A stretch of DNA of 46,374 nt, from assembly GCA_900552655.1 (NCBI GenBank), contig USAE01000007.1, positions 1 through 46,374 on the forward strand. Reading direction: 5' to 3'. The position numbers and the translations under genes are program-made. A model generated the notes under the pieces. It made no database searches and was not told where the DNA came from. It saw nothing but the letters and a program-made list of their open reading frames with translations. The number at the start of each line of letters is the position of its first letter. Positions within the stretch are counted from its first letter, which is position 1. This document shows, in pieces, positions 9,891-18,561 of the stretch. The DNA is from an uncultured Clostridium sp. GTDB taxonomy: Bacteria; Bacillota; Clostridia; TANB77; CAG-508.

Positions 9891-12269
9891 TTGAAAAGGC
9901 CAATTATAATATTATTAATTTCATATATTATAGGTATATTAGGGGGATTATATTTAAAAGATATAATCTTCTTTTTGTTTATATTTAGCTTGACTTGTTT
10001 TTATATTTGTATAAAAAATATAAATAAGAAATATTTTAGATTTTTGAGAAAATTTTTTAGAAGATACACAGCTATATTAATTATATGTAGTATAAGTTTG
10101 GGATATTATTATACAAATGAATTAGAAAATAAATATAATAATTTATATAAGGAAGCAGAAGAAATTAAAGAATATGCTTTGGTTGTTAGTGAGAAACAAG
10201 AAAGCAAATATAAAGATACCTATAAAATTAAAATTGTTAATAGTAGAAATAAAAAAAGAAATAATACACATTTGTATATGCGTGTAAAAAAGGGAAGTAA
10301 TATAAACTATGGAGATATGATATTTATTAATGCAAAGTTTTTAGAACCAGAGATAGATAGAAACGAAAGAGGCTTTAACTATAAAGAATATTTAAAAACA
10401 ATTAACATATATGGTACACTAGAAACTAATAAATATACAATTATAGAAAGAGAAAAGATAAATAAAATATTACTATATACATCTAAACTAAAGAAAAAAT
10501 TAAAAGATAATATTTGCAAGGTAATAGAAAAAGAAGAAAATGAGAAATTAATTATAGCTATGATTTTAGGGGATACAGATGAACTAAGTGATGATATAAA
10601 AGAAGATTTTTTAAACAGTAATTTATACCATATTCTTTCGGTATCTGGTGGACAAGTTTCCAACATTATTATTGGAATTACGATTATATCTAAAATATTA
10701 AAAGCTTATAAAAGAATACTTAATATCTTTTGTATAATTATATTAATTCAATTTATGTTCCTTACCGGATTAACACCATCAATAATTAGAGCATGTATTA
10801 TGTGTATAATAAGCTTAATTGCAAGTCTTTCATTTAAAAGATATGACATTGCAAATAGTTTAGGTATTTCATTACTTATAATTTTATTAAACAATCCACA
10901 TTCGATTAATAGCTTAAGCGTATTACTATCATATTTCGGATTTTTAGGAATAATTATTTTAGGTAGTCCTTGTATAAAAAAAATAAATGAAATAATAGGG
11001 AATAACATTATACGATATATTTTAAATATAATAATTAGTTCTATTTCTGCACAAATTTTTATTTTTCCAATTATATTATATATTTTTGGAACAATTTCAT
11101 TAACATTTTTGTTTTCAAATTTATTTATTATTCCGCTTTCATCTATAATAACAATTATTGGATTTTTTATTATGATATGTCCTCTGAAAATATTCGGATT
11201 AGTAGAGCCTATTATAGAAATTACAATAAATATAGTTAAATTTTTCGCTAATATGAACATTTCTAAAATCTATTGCATAATTCCAAGCATCATTCAAATT
11301 ATAATTTACTATGTTATAAATATTTACTTATACTATATGATAAGAAGAGATTATATTTATAAAATAAAACACTTTATAAAAAAATATGGAAAAGCGATTG
11401 TTATAATTATTACTATTATTACAGTCTTAAGAATCCTAAGCACTAATAATTTAGAAAATTGTTATATAGATTTTATAGATGTAGGTCAAGGAGATGCTAC
11501 ATTAATTGTTACAAATACTAATAAAAAAATATTAATAGATGGAGGAGGGAGTGAGTTTAATTCTGACTTTGACGTTGGAAAAAATACGCTATTACCACAC
11601 TTATTAAAGAAAAAAATTAATAAATTAGACTATGTTATAATTTCACATTTTGATTCAGACCATGTTGGAGGAATATTAACAATATTAAATGAACTAAAAG
11701 TAGAAAAAGTAATAATAGGAAAACAATTTGAAACTTCACAAAATTATGAAGAATTTATTAAAATAATGGAAAAGAAAAAAATAAAACTTTATGTTGTAGA
11801 AACTGGTCAAAAAATAAAAGTAGATAAAGATACAACTATGGATATTTTATGGCCAGATACATCAAATATAATTAAAGAAAATATATTAAATAACAATTCT
11901 TTGGTATGTAAATTGAATTTTAAGGATAAATCAATGTTATGTACAGGTGATATAGAAGAAATAGCTGAGAAGGCAATTTTAAGCAAATACAGTGACAATT
12001 TAAATATACTAAATGCAGATATTATAAAAATAGCACATCATGGTTCTAAAACCTCGTCTATTACACCGTTTATAAATAAAGTAAGACCTAAAATAGCTTT
12101 AATAGGAGTCGGGAAGAATAATAAATTTGGGCATCCGAATTTTAAGACTATAGAAAATTTAGAAAAGATGGGAGTCAAGATTTTTAGAACGGACGAAAAT
12201 GGGGAAATACAAATAAAAATAACAAATAGAAGTGAAATTATAACTAAAGTACATTTAAAGAGTAGATAA
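9891..12269 (+). CDS. comEC: DNA internalization-related competence protein ComEC/Rec2
   Basis: A full-length 792-residue ComEC. In competent bacteria it forms the channel that passes single-stranded DNA through the membrane. It has N-terminal membrane segments and a DUF4131-like soluble region, then the multi-helix Competence domain (about residues 220-500, with LSVSGGQVSNIIIGI and FLTGLTPSIIRACIMCI). The C-terminal metallo-beta-lactamase-like domain starts near 520, with SHFDSDHVGG near 584-593 and AHHGSKTS near 715. The start is TTG at 9891, preceded by AGAGGAAA; no better in-frame start lies nearby. No other com gene is in the window, so competence itself is not shown. Confidence 0.95.
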   Translation: MKRPIIILLISYIIGILGGLYLKDIIFFLFIFSLTCFYICIKNINKKYFRFLRKFFRRYTAILIICSISLGYYYTNELENKYNNLYKEAEEIKEYALVVSEKQESKYKDTYKIKIVNSRNKKRNNTHLYMRVKKGSNINYGDMIFINAKFLEPEIDRNERGFNYKEYLKTINIYGTLETNKYTIIEREKINKILLYTSKLKKKLKDNICKVIEKEENEKLIIAMILGDTDELSDDIKEDFLNSNLYHILSVSGGQVSNIIIGITIISKILKAYKRILNIFCIIILIQFMFLTGLTPSIIRACIMCIISLIASLSFKRYDIANSLGISLLIILLNNPHSINSLSVLLSYFGFLGIIILGSPCIKKINEIIGNNIIRYILNIIISSISAQIFIFPIILYIFGTISLTFLFSNLFIIPLSSIITIIGFFIMICPLKIFGLVEPIIEITINIVKFFANMNISKIYCIIPSIIQIIIYYVINIYLYYMIRRDYIYKIKHFIKKYGKAIVIIITIITVLRILSTNNLENCYIDFIDVGQGDATLIVTNTNKKILIDGGGSEFNSDFDVGKNTLLPHLLKKKINKLDYVIISHFDSDHVGGILTILNELKVEKVIIGKQFETSQNYEEFIKIMEKKKIKLYVVETGQKIKVDKDTTMDILWPDTSNIIKENILNNNSLVCKLNFKDKSMLCTGDIEEIAEKAILSKYSDNLNILNADIIKIAHHGSKTSSITPFINKVRPKIALIGVGKNNKFGHPNFKTIENLEKMGVKIFRTDENGEIQIKITNRSEIITKVHLKSR

Positions 12270-12342
12270 AATAGTTATATTTGTATAAATTTACTAAAAA
12301 ACTTACATAATAGTACTAAACAGTTAAAAGGCAGGGATTTAT

Positions 12343-12933
12343 ATGAATAAATTTAAAATAGCTATAATTTCGATATGTACAATAATTTTACTTATAATAA
12401 CAACTGCTGTAGTTTATGAAAATATAAAATATGATAAGATAGCAAAAGCGGAAAACAAAATAACAGATGAATGTGTTTATGAATACAAAAATGAAGAAGA
12501 TAAAATTAATGAAATAGAAGCAAGTGAAATAGAAACAAAAATTTCTCCAAATGCAAAATTAATAATTAAAAAATATTATAAAGAATGTGGTCATACTGCA
12601 GAAGAAATAAAAACAGTTACTAATGATATGGTAAATAAAAATAAAGAAGAAATGGAAAAATTATATCCAGATTATAACATAGAGAAGTTTTTAAATAATG
12701 AAATTATATTAAAAAAGGAAGAGGAAGGACAATGTAATGAGCATTATATTATAAAAGATGAAAATAGTAATATTATTATTTATAGAGTGCTTAATGATGG
12801 AGCAGAAGAAGTATATCAAAATACAGGGATTTCCACAGAATATTTACCAGAAACAGATAGAATAAATTTAAAATCAGGAGTAAAAGTATTTGGAATAGAA
12901 AACTTAAATAGTATAATAGAAGATTTTGAATAA
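12343..12933 (+). CDS. Membrane-anchored protein with BofC C-terminal-like region
   Basis: A 196-residue protein with one N-terminal transmembrane helix (about 5-26) and a charged extracytoplasmic part. The last 55 residues, with VYQNTGISTEYLPE and INLKSGVKVFG, resemble the BofC C-terminal domain that in Bacillus acts in forespore signalling. Many clostridial proteins carry this region without known function, and the match here is from recollection of the family, not a search. The spacer from comEC has no clear promoter. The alternative is an uncharacterised envelope protein. Confidence 0.6.
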   Translation: MNKFKIAIISICTIILLIITTAVVYENIKYDKIAKAENKITDECVYEYKNEEDKINEIEASEIETKISPNAKLIIKKYYKECGHTAEEIKTVTNDMVNKNKEEMEKLYPDYNIEKFLNNEIILKKEEEGQCNEHYIIKDENSNIIIYRVLNDGAEEVYQNTGISTEYLPETDRINLKSGVKVFGIENLNSIIEDFE

Positions 12934-12937
12934 AATA

Positions 12938-12972
12938 AAAGACAGTTCTATTTTTTAGAACTGTCTTTAGTT
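12938..12972. terminator. Bidirectional terminator between the bofC-like gene and pgsA
   Basis: A perfect 13-bp hairpin (AAAGACAGTTCTA / TAGAACTGTCTTT) with a 5-T loop. On the minus strand it is followed by TTTTATTTT and on the plus strand by TTTAGTTTTG, so it can serve both convergent genes. The pgsA stop codon lies inside the stem. Confidence 0.85.
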
Positions 12973-13547
12973 TTGTCTATAAATTGCTCATTTATTTTTA
13001 AGCTTTCCTTTTTTAAATAACCTTGTACATAAAAAGCTTTTATATACATAAGTAAAGAGAATATTGTAGAAATTAATGCTAAGTAGTAGATATATAAGCT
13101 AAAGTCAAATGTAAAGTTGAATTCTTTAATAAATAGTGAACATACAATAGCTATATAAAATAAAACTGTAGCAAGCTTTCCATACCATTTGCTTGAGACA
13201 ACTAATTCTTTACCATATAAGAAAGATGCACCTGCAACCATAATAAATTCTTTTAAAATAACAATAATTATTATCCACATTGGAATAATATTTTTTAAAG
13301 CTAAAGTAGCTAAAGTTATTATTTGTGTGCATTTATCTGCTAAAGGGTCAATTAGTTTTCCAAAATTGGTTATAAAATTAAACTTTCTGGCAATAAAACC
13401 ATCTAATATATCGGTTAAACCAGAAACCGTGAATATTACAAATGCTGCTAAGTATTTATCATTAGCTAAATTTAATACAATAAATGGTATAAGTATAAAT
13501 CTAAATATTGTTAATATATTAGGAATGTGTTTAGCAATTTTTTTCAT
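12948..13547 (-). CDS. pgsA: CDP-diacylglycerol-glycerol-3-phosphate 3-phosphatidyltransferase
   Basis: A 199-residue integral membrane enzyme of the CDP-alcohol phosphatidyltransferase family. It makes phosphatidylglycerol phosphate, the committed step to phosphatidylglycerol and cardiolipin. The full family signature is present: Asp46, Asp49, Gly50, Ala53, Arg54, Gly63, Asp67 and Asp71 with canonical spacing. Several hydrophobic helices surround it. GGAGG precedes the ATG. It lies 22 nt after clpE on the same strand and is probably cotranscribed with it. Specificity for glycerol phosphate is inferred from length and overall likeness. Confidence 0.9.
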   Translation of the reverse strand: MKKIAKHIPNILTIFRFILIPFIVLNLANDKYLAAFVIFTVSGLTDILDGFIARKFNFITNFGKLIDPLADKCTQIITLATLALKNIIPMWIIIIVILKEFIMVAGASFLYGKELVVSSKWYGKLATVLFYIAIVCSLFIKEFNFTFDFSLYIYYLALISTIFSLLMYIKAFYVQGYLKKESLKINEQFIDKTKDSSKK

Positions 13548-13569
13548 TAATAATCCTCCATTAATACAA

Positions 13570-15927
13570 TTATAATATTGTGAATGTTAATTCATCATTT
13601 TCTAAATTTACTTTTATAGTATTTCCATTAACTATTTCTTGTCTTAAGACTTTTTCAGATAGTTCATCTTCAATATAACGTTGAATAGCTCTTCTTAAAG
13701 GTCTAGCTCCGTATTTTAAATCTGTTCCTTTATGCATCAAATATTTTTTTGCATTATCGCTAACTATTAAACTAATATTTTTATCTTCAAGAGCTCTATT
13801 AGTATCTGCAAGCATTATATCTACAATTTGGATTAATTCGTTTTCTGTTAAGCTGTCAAAAATAACAATTTCATCAACTCTATTTAAAAACTCAGGTCTA
13901 AATGTTTCTCTAAGGCTAGATTCTATTTTTTCTTTATTAAATGTTTTTGAAGAATTAAATCCAATAGAATTTACATTAACATTAGAGCCAACATTTGAAG
14001 TCATTATAATAATTGTATTTTCAAAACTTACTGTATTGCCTTGTGAATCTGTAAGTCTACCATCATCTAAAATTTGTAGTAATAGATTAAATACATCTGG
14101 ATGAGCTTTTTCTATTTCATCAAAAAGAACAATTGAATATGGCTGTCTTTTTACTTTTTCTGTTAATTGACCAGCATCGTCATAACCAACATAACCTGGA
14201 GGTGAACCAATTAATTTAGAAGTAGAGTTACTTTCCATATATTCAGACATATCTACTCTTATAATCATTTCTTCGTTGCCAAACATTTCGTATGCTAGCG
14301 ATTTAGCAAGCTCCGTTTTTCCAACACCTGTAGGACCAACAAAGATAAAAGAAGGTGGTCTTTTTGTACTTTTTAAGCCTGCACGATTTCTTCTTATAGC
14401 ACGTGCAACGCTATTTACAGCCTCATTTTGACCAATTATTCTATTATGAAGGTTCTTTTCTAAATTTAATAATTTTTCTGTTTCTGCTTCTGTTATTTTT
14501 GTAACTGGAATTTTTGTCCAACTTTCTATAACTTGAGCTATATCTTGTATAGTTAAATTTGGAATAGTTAAATTATCTTTTATTTCTTCAATTTCTTGAT
14601 TTATAGAACATTCTGTAGCTTTTAATTTAGCAGCTTTTTCATAATCTTGGTTGGAATCTGCTTCGCTAGTAGATTTTGCACTCTCTGCTGCTATTTCTTC
14701 TTGTTCTTCTTTAATTTCGTTTAATCTTTTTTCTAAAACTTGTAATTTAAATAAATCCTTATTATTTAGGTTTATTCTAGAACAAGCTTCATCTAAGATA
14801 TCAACAGCTTTATCTGGTAAAAATCTGTCATGAATGTATTTTTCAGACATAGTAACAACTTTTTCAATTACATCTTTAGAAATCTTCACACCATGGAATT
14901 TTTCGTAGTATTGTTTAATACCTTCTAATATTTCTACAGAATCTTGAATACTAGGCTCTTGCACAATTATAGGTTGGAATCTTCTTTCTAAAGCAGAATC
15001 TTTTTCTATATATTTTCTATATTCTTTTAATGTAGTAGTACCAATTAATTGAAGTTCACCATTAGCTAAAGAAGGTTTTAATATATTTGCTGCATTCATA
15101 GAATGATCTGCATCTCCACCACCAATAATATTGTGAATTTCATCTATAACTAATATAATATTTCCTAAATCTTTACATTCATCTACTAAAGATTTAATTC
15201 TAGATTCAAATTGACCTCTAAATTGAGTTCCAGCAATTAAAGCAGTCATGTCAATTAAATAAATTTCTTTATCCAATAATTTAGGTGGAACTTCCTTGTT
15301 AGCTATTTTTATAGCTAATCCTTGTGCTAAAGCAGTTTTACCAACACCAGGTTCACCAATTAAGCAAGGATTGTTTTTAGATCTTCTATTTAAAATTTGA
15401 ATCATTCTTTCGATTTCTTTACTTCTACCAATTACATTATCTAATTCATTATTTTTTGCTTTTTGAGTTAAATTAGTACCATATGAATCCAAAAACTTTT
15501 TCTTCTTTTTCTTTGTTTTAGAAGATTTTTTTTGTTGCTTAGAATTATTAGAATCAGATTCGTTATCATTATTATTGTTATTAGGAGTGATAAGTCCTGC
15601 AAATAATGAATCTAAAGGCATACTATTTTTATCCATAGAATCTTCATCAATATCATTTGGGTCTATGCCTAGATTAACTAAATTTAAAGATTCTAAATTT
15701 AAATTTTTGGATAAATCTTTAAAAAGAGATTCTAATTGGTTAGACATATTATTTGGATCTATATTATTATTTAAGATGTTATTTTGTTTTGCTATAACAT
15801 CTAATGGATCAATTCCTTTTTTCTTTGCACAATCGAAACATAAACCCTTTAAAGATTCTTTTCCATCTTTATCTGTTGAATTTATGAATATGATTGCAGT
15901 ATTCTTTTTACATTCTGAACAAATCAT
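13570..15927 (-). CDS. clpE: ATP-dependent Clp protease ATP-binding subunit ClpE
   Basis: A 785-residue Hsp100 unfoldase with two AAA+ modules, expected to feed substrates to ClpP. It lacks the usual Clp N-domain. Instead it has a zinc finger with Cys3, Cys6, Cys30 and Cys33, the hallmark of ClpE. A low-complexity Asn/Lys-rich linker (about 115-145) follows. Walker A motifs are GEPGVGKTA near 190 and GPTGVGKTE near 530. Between the modules lies a UVR-like coiled segment with YEKAAKLKATE near 420. It is longer than B. subtilis ClpE (about 700) mainly through the linkers. pgsA lies downstream. Confidence 0.92.
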   Translation of the reverse strand: MICSECKKNTAIIFINSTDKDGKESLKGLCFDCAKKKGIDPLDVIAKQNNILNNNIDPNNMSNQLESLFKDLSKNLNLESLNLVNLGIDPNDIDEDSMDKNSMPLDSLFAGLITPNNNNNDNESDSNNSKQQKKSSKTKKKKKKFLDSYGTNLTQKAKNNELDNVIGRSKEIERMIQILNRRSKNNPCLIGEPGVGKTALAQGLAIKIANKEVPPKLLDKEIYLIDMTALIAGTQFRGQFESRIKSLVDECKDLGNIILVIDEIHNIIGGGDADHSMNAANILKPSLANGELQLIGTTTLKEYRKYIEKDSALERRFQPIIVQEPSIQDSVEILEGIKQYYEKFHGVKISKDVIEKVVTMSEKYIHDRFLPDKAVDILDEACSRINLNNKDLFKLQVLEKRLNEIKEEQEEIAAESAKSTSEADSNQDYEKAAKLKATECSINQEIEEIKDNLTIPNLTIQDIAQVIESWTKIPVTKITEAETEKLLNLEKNLHNRIIGQNEAVNSVARAIRRNRAGLKSTKRPPSFIFVGPTGVGKTELAKSLAYEMFGNEEMIIRVDMSEYMESNSTSKLIGSPPGYVGYDDAGQLTEKVKRQPYSIVLFDEIEKAHPDVFNLLLQILDDGRLTDSQGNTVSFENTIIIMTSNVGSNVNVNSIGFNSSKTFNKEKIESSLRETFRPEFLNRVDEIVIFDSLTENELIQIVDIMLADTNRALEDKNISLIVSDNAKKYLMHKGTDLKYGARPLRRAIQRYIEDELSEKVLRQEIVNGNTIKVNLENDELTFTIL

Positions 15928-15977
15928 TAATTAAGTTCTCCTTTATCGAAAATTTATGTATTTATACAATATATATA

Positions 15978-16006
15978 ATATTATATTATTATAGCATAAT
16001 AGTCAA
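15978..16006 (-). promoter_or_regulatory. Promoter of clpE-pgsA
   Basis: Read on the minus strand: TTGACT at 16006-16001, 17-bp spacer, TAATAT at 15983-15978. It lies about 50 nt upstream of the clpE start. The region is very AT-rich, so other -10 choices exist. No convincing CtsR operator is visible. Confidence 0.6.
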
Positions 16007-16037
16007 TGTTTTCAAACAATATATGTACTTAAAAAAG

Positions 16038-16066
16038 TTGAAAATTATATACCTAAATGTTATAAT
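16038..16066 (+). promoter_or_regulatory. Promoter of the DUF3298-like gene
   Basis: TTGAAA at 16038-16043, 17-bp spacer, TATAAT at 16061-16066, with TG at 16058-16059 giving an extended -10. It diverges from the clpE promoter, and the start codon is 30 nt downstream. Confidence 0.82.
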
Positions 16067-16095
16067 TAGATAGAAATTTATAAAAAGGAGTAAAT

Positions 16096-16935
16096 ATGAG
16101 AAAAGTAAAGATACCTAAAAGCCAAATTTTTTGCTTTGTTCTCATAATTATTGTATGTATAATTGCTATTGTAGAAGCATTGTATTATGTAATGAATCCA
16201 AAAGCTTTAGATAATAAAAATACAGGTGAAAATTCGGAAAATAATAATACAATATCTAATGTGAATTTAGCAGATAATTTTGATAACATATTTAAAAACA
16301 CATTTAAAAATAGCAACACATCAGAAGAGGCAAAAAAAATACTAGAAGATAAAGATTATATATATACAGAATATGAAAAGAATGAAGTGAATTCAGGAAA
16401 TTATGAAATAAATGTAAAAATACCAATTATTAATATAGATTCTGAAGAAGTAAAGTCCTATAACGAAGATATAAAAAAAGTTTTTAAAGATAAAGCAGAA
16501 AGTATATTAAATGGAGGAGCGAATAAATCTATATATTCAGTTGATTATGAAGCTTGTTTAAACAATAATATTTTATCAATAATAATAAGATCAACTTTAA
16601 AAGAAGGAAATAATCCACAAAGAGTAATTATACAAACATATTGCTATAATGTTAAAGAAATGAAAAAAGTAGAATTTTCAGAAGTTATGAAAATTAAAAA
16701 TTTAGACAAAGCTGTAGTACAAGAAAAAATAAAGAAACAAATACAAGGAAAACAAGAAGAAGCTAAAGCATTACAACAATTAGGATATGATGTTTACACA
16801 AGAGATTTAAGAAGTGATAGATATGAAGTAGAAAATATTTCAAATTTCTTTATAGATGAAGCAAACAATGTATATGTTATATATGCATATGGAAATTCTA
16901 GTAATACAGATGTAACAGATATAATAACATTTTAA
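16096..16935 (+). CDS. Membrane-anchored protein, possibly DUF4163/DUF3298-like
   Basis: A 279-residue protein with one N-terminal transmembrane helix (about 11-33, IFCFVLIIIVCIIAIVEALYY cut short here at its core), an Asn/Ser-rich spacer to about residue 75, and an extracytoplasmic globular part. The pattern of strands around IPIINIDSEEVKSYNEDI and NILSIIIRSTLKEGN, then VEFSEVMKIKNLDK, recalls the DUF4163/DUF3298 module found beside polysaccharide deacetylases and in anti-sigma factor ectodomains. I could not confirm this. No catalytic domain accompanies it. It is monocistronic, with its own promoter and terminator. Confidence 0.6.
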   Translation: MRKVKIPKSQIFCFVLIIIVCIIAIVEALYYVMNPKALDNKNTGENSENNNTISNVNLADNFDNIFKNTFKNSNTSEEAKKILEDKDYIYTEYEKNEVNSGNYEINVKIPIINIDSEEVKSYNEDIKKVFKDKAESILNGGANKSIYSVDYEACLNNNILSIIIRSTLKEGNNPQRVIIQTYCYNVKEMKKVEFSEVMKIKNLDKAVVQEKIKKQIQGKQEEAKALQQLGYDVYTRDLRSDRYEVENISNFFIDEANNVYVIYAYGNSSNTDVTDIITF

Positions 16936-16967
16936 AAACAACAATATTTATTATTGTTGTTTTTTTA
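16935..16967 (+). terminator. Terminator of the DUF3298-like gene
   Basis: A perfect 12-bp hairpin (AAAACAACAATA / TATTGTTGTTTT) with loop TTTAT, followed by further T residues. It begins inside the stop codon of the gene. Confidence 0.85.
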
Positions 16968-16981
16968 AAAATAAAAAAGAG

Positions 16982-17027
16982 TACCTAAGATTTTATATAA
17001 AATGCAATTTTAATAATATCTTAGGTA
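16982..17027. repeat. Hairpin repeat, copy 1 (TACCTAAGAT arms)
   Basis: An inverted repeat with perfect 10-bp arms TACCTAAGAT and ATCTTAGGTA. The loop contains further AAAAT/ATTTT pairing. A related element occurs at 26656-26705. It lies between two terminators and has no T-tract of its own on the plus strand. Confidence 0.5.
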
Positions 17028-17033
17028 GTAAAT

Positions 17034-17062
17034 AAAAAAGAAGCACTTTTAAGTGCTTCTTT
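17034..17062 (-). terminator. Terminator of htrA
   Basis: A 12-bp perfect stem (AAAGAAGCACTT / AAGTGCTTCTTT). Read on the minus strand it is followed by TTTTTTATTT, so it fits as the htrA terminator. The htrA stop is about 130 nt upstream of it. Confidence 0.8.
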
Positions 17063-17193
17063 GAAAATAAAAGGGGATGTTTTTAAACATACAGCCAGTA
17101 ATTGGAGTAATAAGTATTACTGACTTCTCCTATAATATAACAATTAAATTTGTTCATTCTGTGAACTTAAAGTGATATGTTTGAAAAATATAA
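17063..17193 (-). other. Structured 3' UTR of htrA
   Basis: No open reading frame is credible here. The stretch contains ATGTTT/AAACAT, a palindrome AGTAATAAGTATTACT, and GTTCA/TGAAC hairpins. It would be the 3' untranslated part of the htrA transcript. No match to a known RNA family is evident to me. Confidence 0.4.
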
Positions 17194-18421
17194 CTAATTA
17201 TTTGATGAAGGTTGTTCTTGTAATACCACTTTACATTCCACTTCTTTTCCATCTCTGTTTACTTTTAGAGTGATTTCATCACCAATTTTATAAGTGTTTT
17301 TTATACTATTTAATTCATCCATTGTTTTTATAGATTTTCCTTGAATCTCGATAATAACATCACCTGGCTTTATTCCAGCTTTTTCAGCGGCGCAGAAAGG
17401 TTCAACAGAAACTACGTAAACACCTTCTACTAATTTATTTGCTTTGGCTGTTTGCTCATTTAAATCTCTACCAGTTAAACCAATATAAGGTCTTACAACT
17501 TTACCATCTGAAATTAGTTGCTCGAATATAGGTTTTGCAGAATCGATAGGAATTGCAAAGCCCATACCTTCAACACCAGTACCATTTAATTTTAATGTAT
17601 TTATACCAATAACTTTTCCTTCTCCATTTACTAAAGCTCCACCACTGTTACCAGAATTTATGGCAGCATCTGTTTGAATTAAATTGTAAGTATTACCATC
17701 TGTACTAGTAATAGTTCTATTAACAGCACTTATAATACCAGAAGTTACAGAGCTTTGCATTCCAAGAGGGTTACCAATAGCCATAGCAAATTCACCAACT
17801 ACGATATTACTAGAATTTCCTAATTCTGCAGGTGTTAAATTTTTCTTGTCTATTTTAATAACTGCTAAGTCTGTTTGAGAATCGGTTCCAATAACTTTTG
17901 CTTCATATTCTGTAGTATCATTATATAAAGTTACTGTTATTTTATTTGCTTCTGAAACTTGATAATAAGAAGAATCATTAGAGCCAATAACATGGTTATT
18001 AGTTAGGATATAGCCATCGTCGCTAATAATAATTCCTGAACCTTCTGCAGAAGCTGCTTGTGAACCACTAAATATAGAATTTACAGTATATGAAACTTTA
18101 ATTCCAACTATTGATGGTAATACTTTAGAAGCTACATTTGTAGCTGTATCAGAGTAGTTTGATAAAGAAACTAAATTACCGAGTTCCTACAGACTGAACA
18201 GTAGTATCTTTTGATTTTGATGTTAAACCTAGGATATTATTTCTAATTGTTGGAATACCAAAGCAGGTACCAACAACTAGAGCGGCACCTATAACTCCAG
18301 AGCAAAATGGAATTAAGACCCCTTTTCCAAAACTAACTTTTCCTTTTTCTTTAAAATTACCATTATTTTTAGGAACATTAAACTTCTTGTTTTCTGTAGT
18401 ATTTTGATTGTTTTCTTCCAT
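17194..18421 (-). pseudogene. htrA: HtrA/DegP-like serine protease, frameshifted
   Basis: Together the two reading frames encode a membrane-anchored HtrA protease of about 409 residues. Such proteases degrade misfolded proteins outside the membrane. The first frame (18421 to 18176, 81 codons) has a cytoplasmic tail and a transmembrane helix near residues 31-53, then ends SVGTR-stop. One base over, the frame continues without stops to 17194. It carries the complete trypsin-like triad: His in NNHVIG (codon 17994-17992), Asp in TDLAVIKI (17871-17869) and Ser in NSGNSGGAL (17646-17644), then a C-terminal PDZ domain. Within the second frame the first ATG is at 17784, too late to include His and Asp. 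A lost base pair, a sequencing error or a +1 recoding event would explain it. Confidence 0.85.
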
Positions 18422-18478
18422 ATAATTACCTCCATTTGTAATATCTTATACTAAACTAATTAAAAGATACAATAGTTT

Positions 18479-18498
18479 TGTGAAAAAACTGTGAAAAA
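18479..18498. promoter_or_regulatory. Tandem TGTGAAAAA repeats in the htrA divergent promoter region
   Basis: Two identical 9-mers TGTGAAAAA start at 18479 and 18490, 11 bp apart, which is one helical turn. They lie between the starts of htrA and the pilin-like gene. Such phasing is typical of response-regulator sites, but no regulator is known here. Confidence 0.35.
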
Positions 18499-18512
18499 TG
18501 TGTAGTTCTTTA

Positions 18513-18541
18513 TTGTAATAATGAAAAAAAGAATATATAAT
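18513..18541 (+). promoter_or_regulatory. Promoter of the pilin-like gene, rnhB and pdp
   Basis: TTGTAA at 18513-18518, 17-bp spacer, TATAAT at 18536-18541. The GGAGG site and ATG of the next gene follow within 21 nt. Confidence 0.7.
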
Positions 18542-18561
18542 AAGAAAAATTGGAGGCAAAT

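Noticed and set aside
13189..13575. A 128-codon plus-strand frame antisense to pgsA
   Set aside because: It mirrors the pgsA coding frame, with no ribosome-binding site or family likeness.
16001..16016. A CtsR-like heptad pair near the clpE promoter (AGTCAAT and TTTCAAA)
   Set aside because: Both heptads deviate from the consensus and the spacing is 2 instead of 3, so it is weaker than known CtsR operators.
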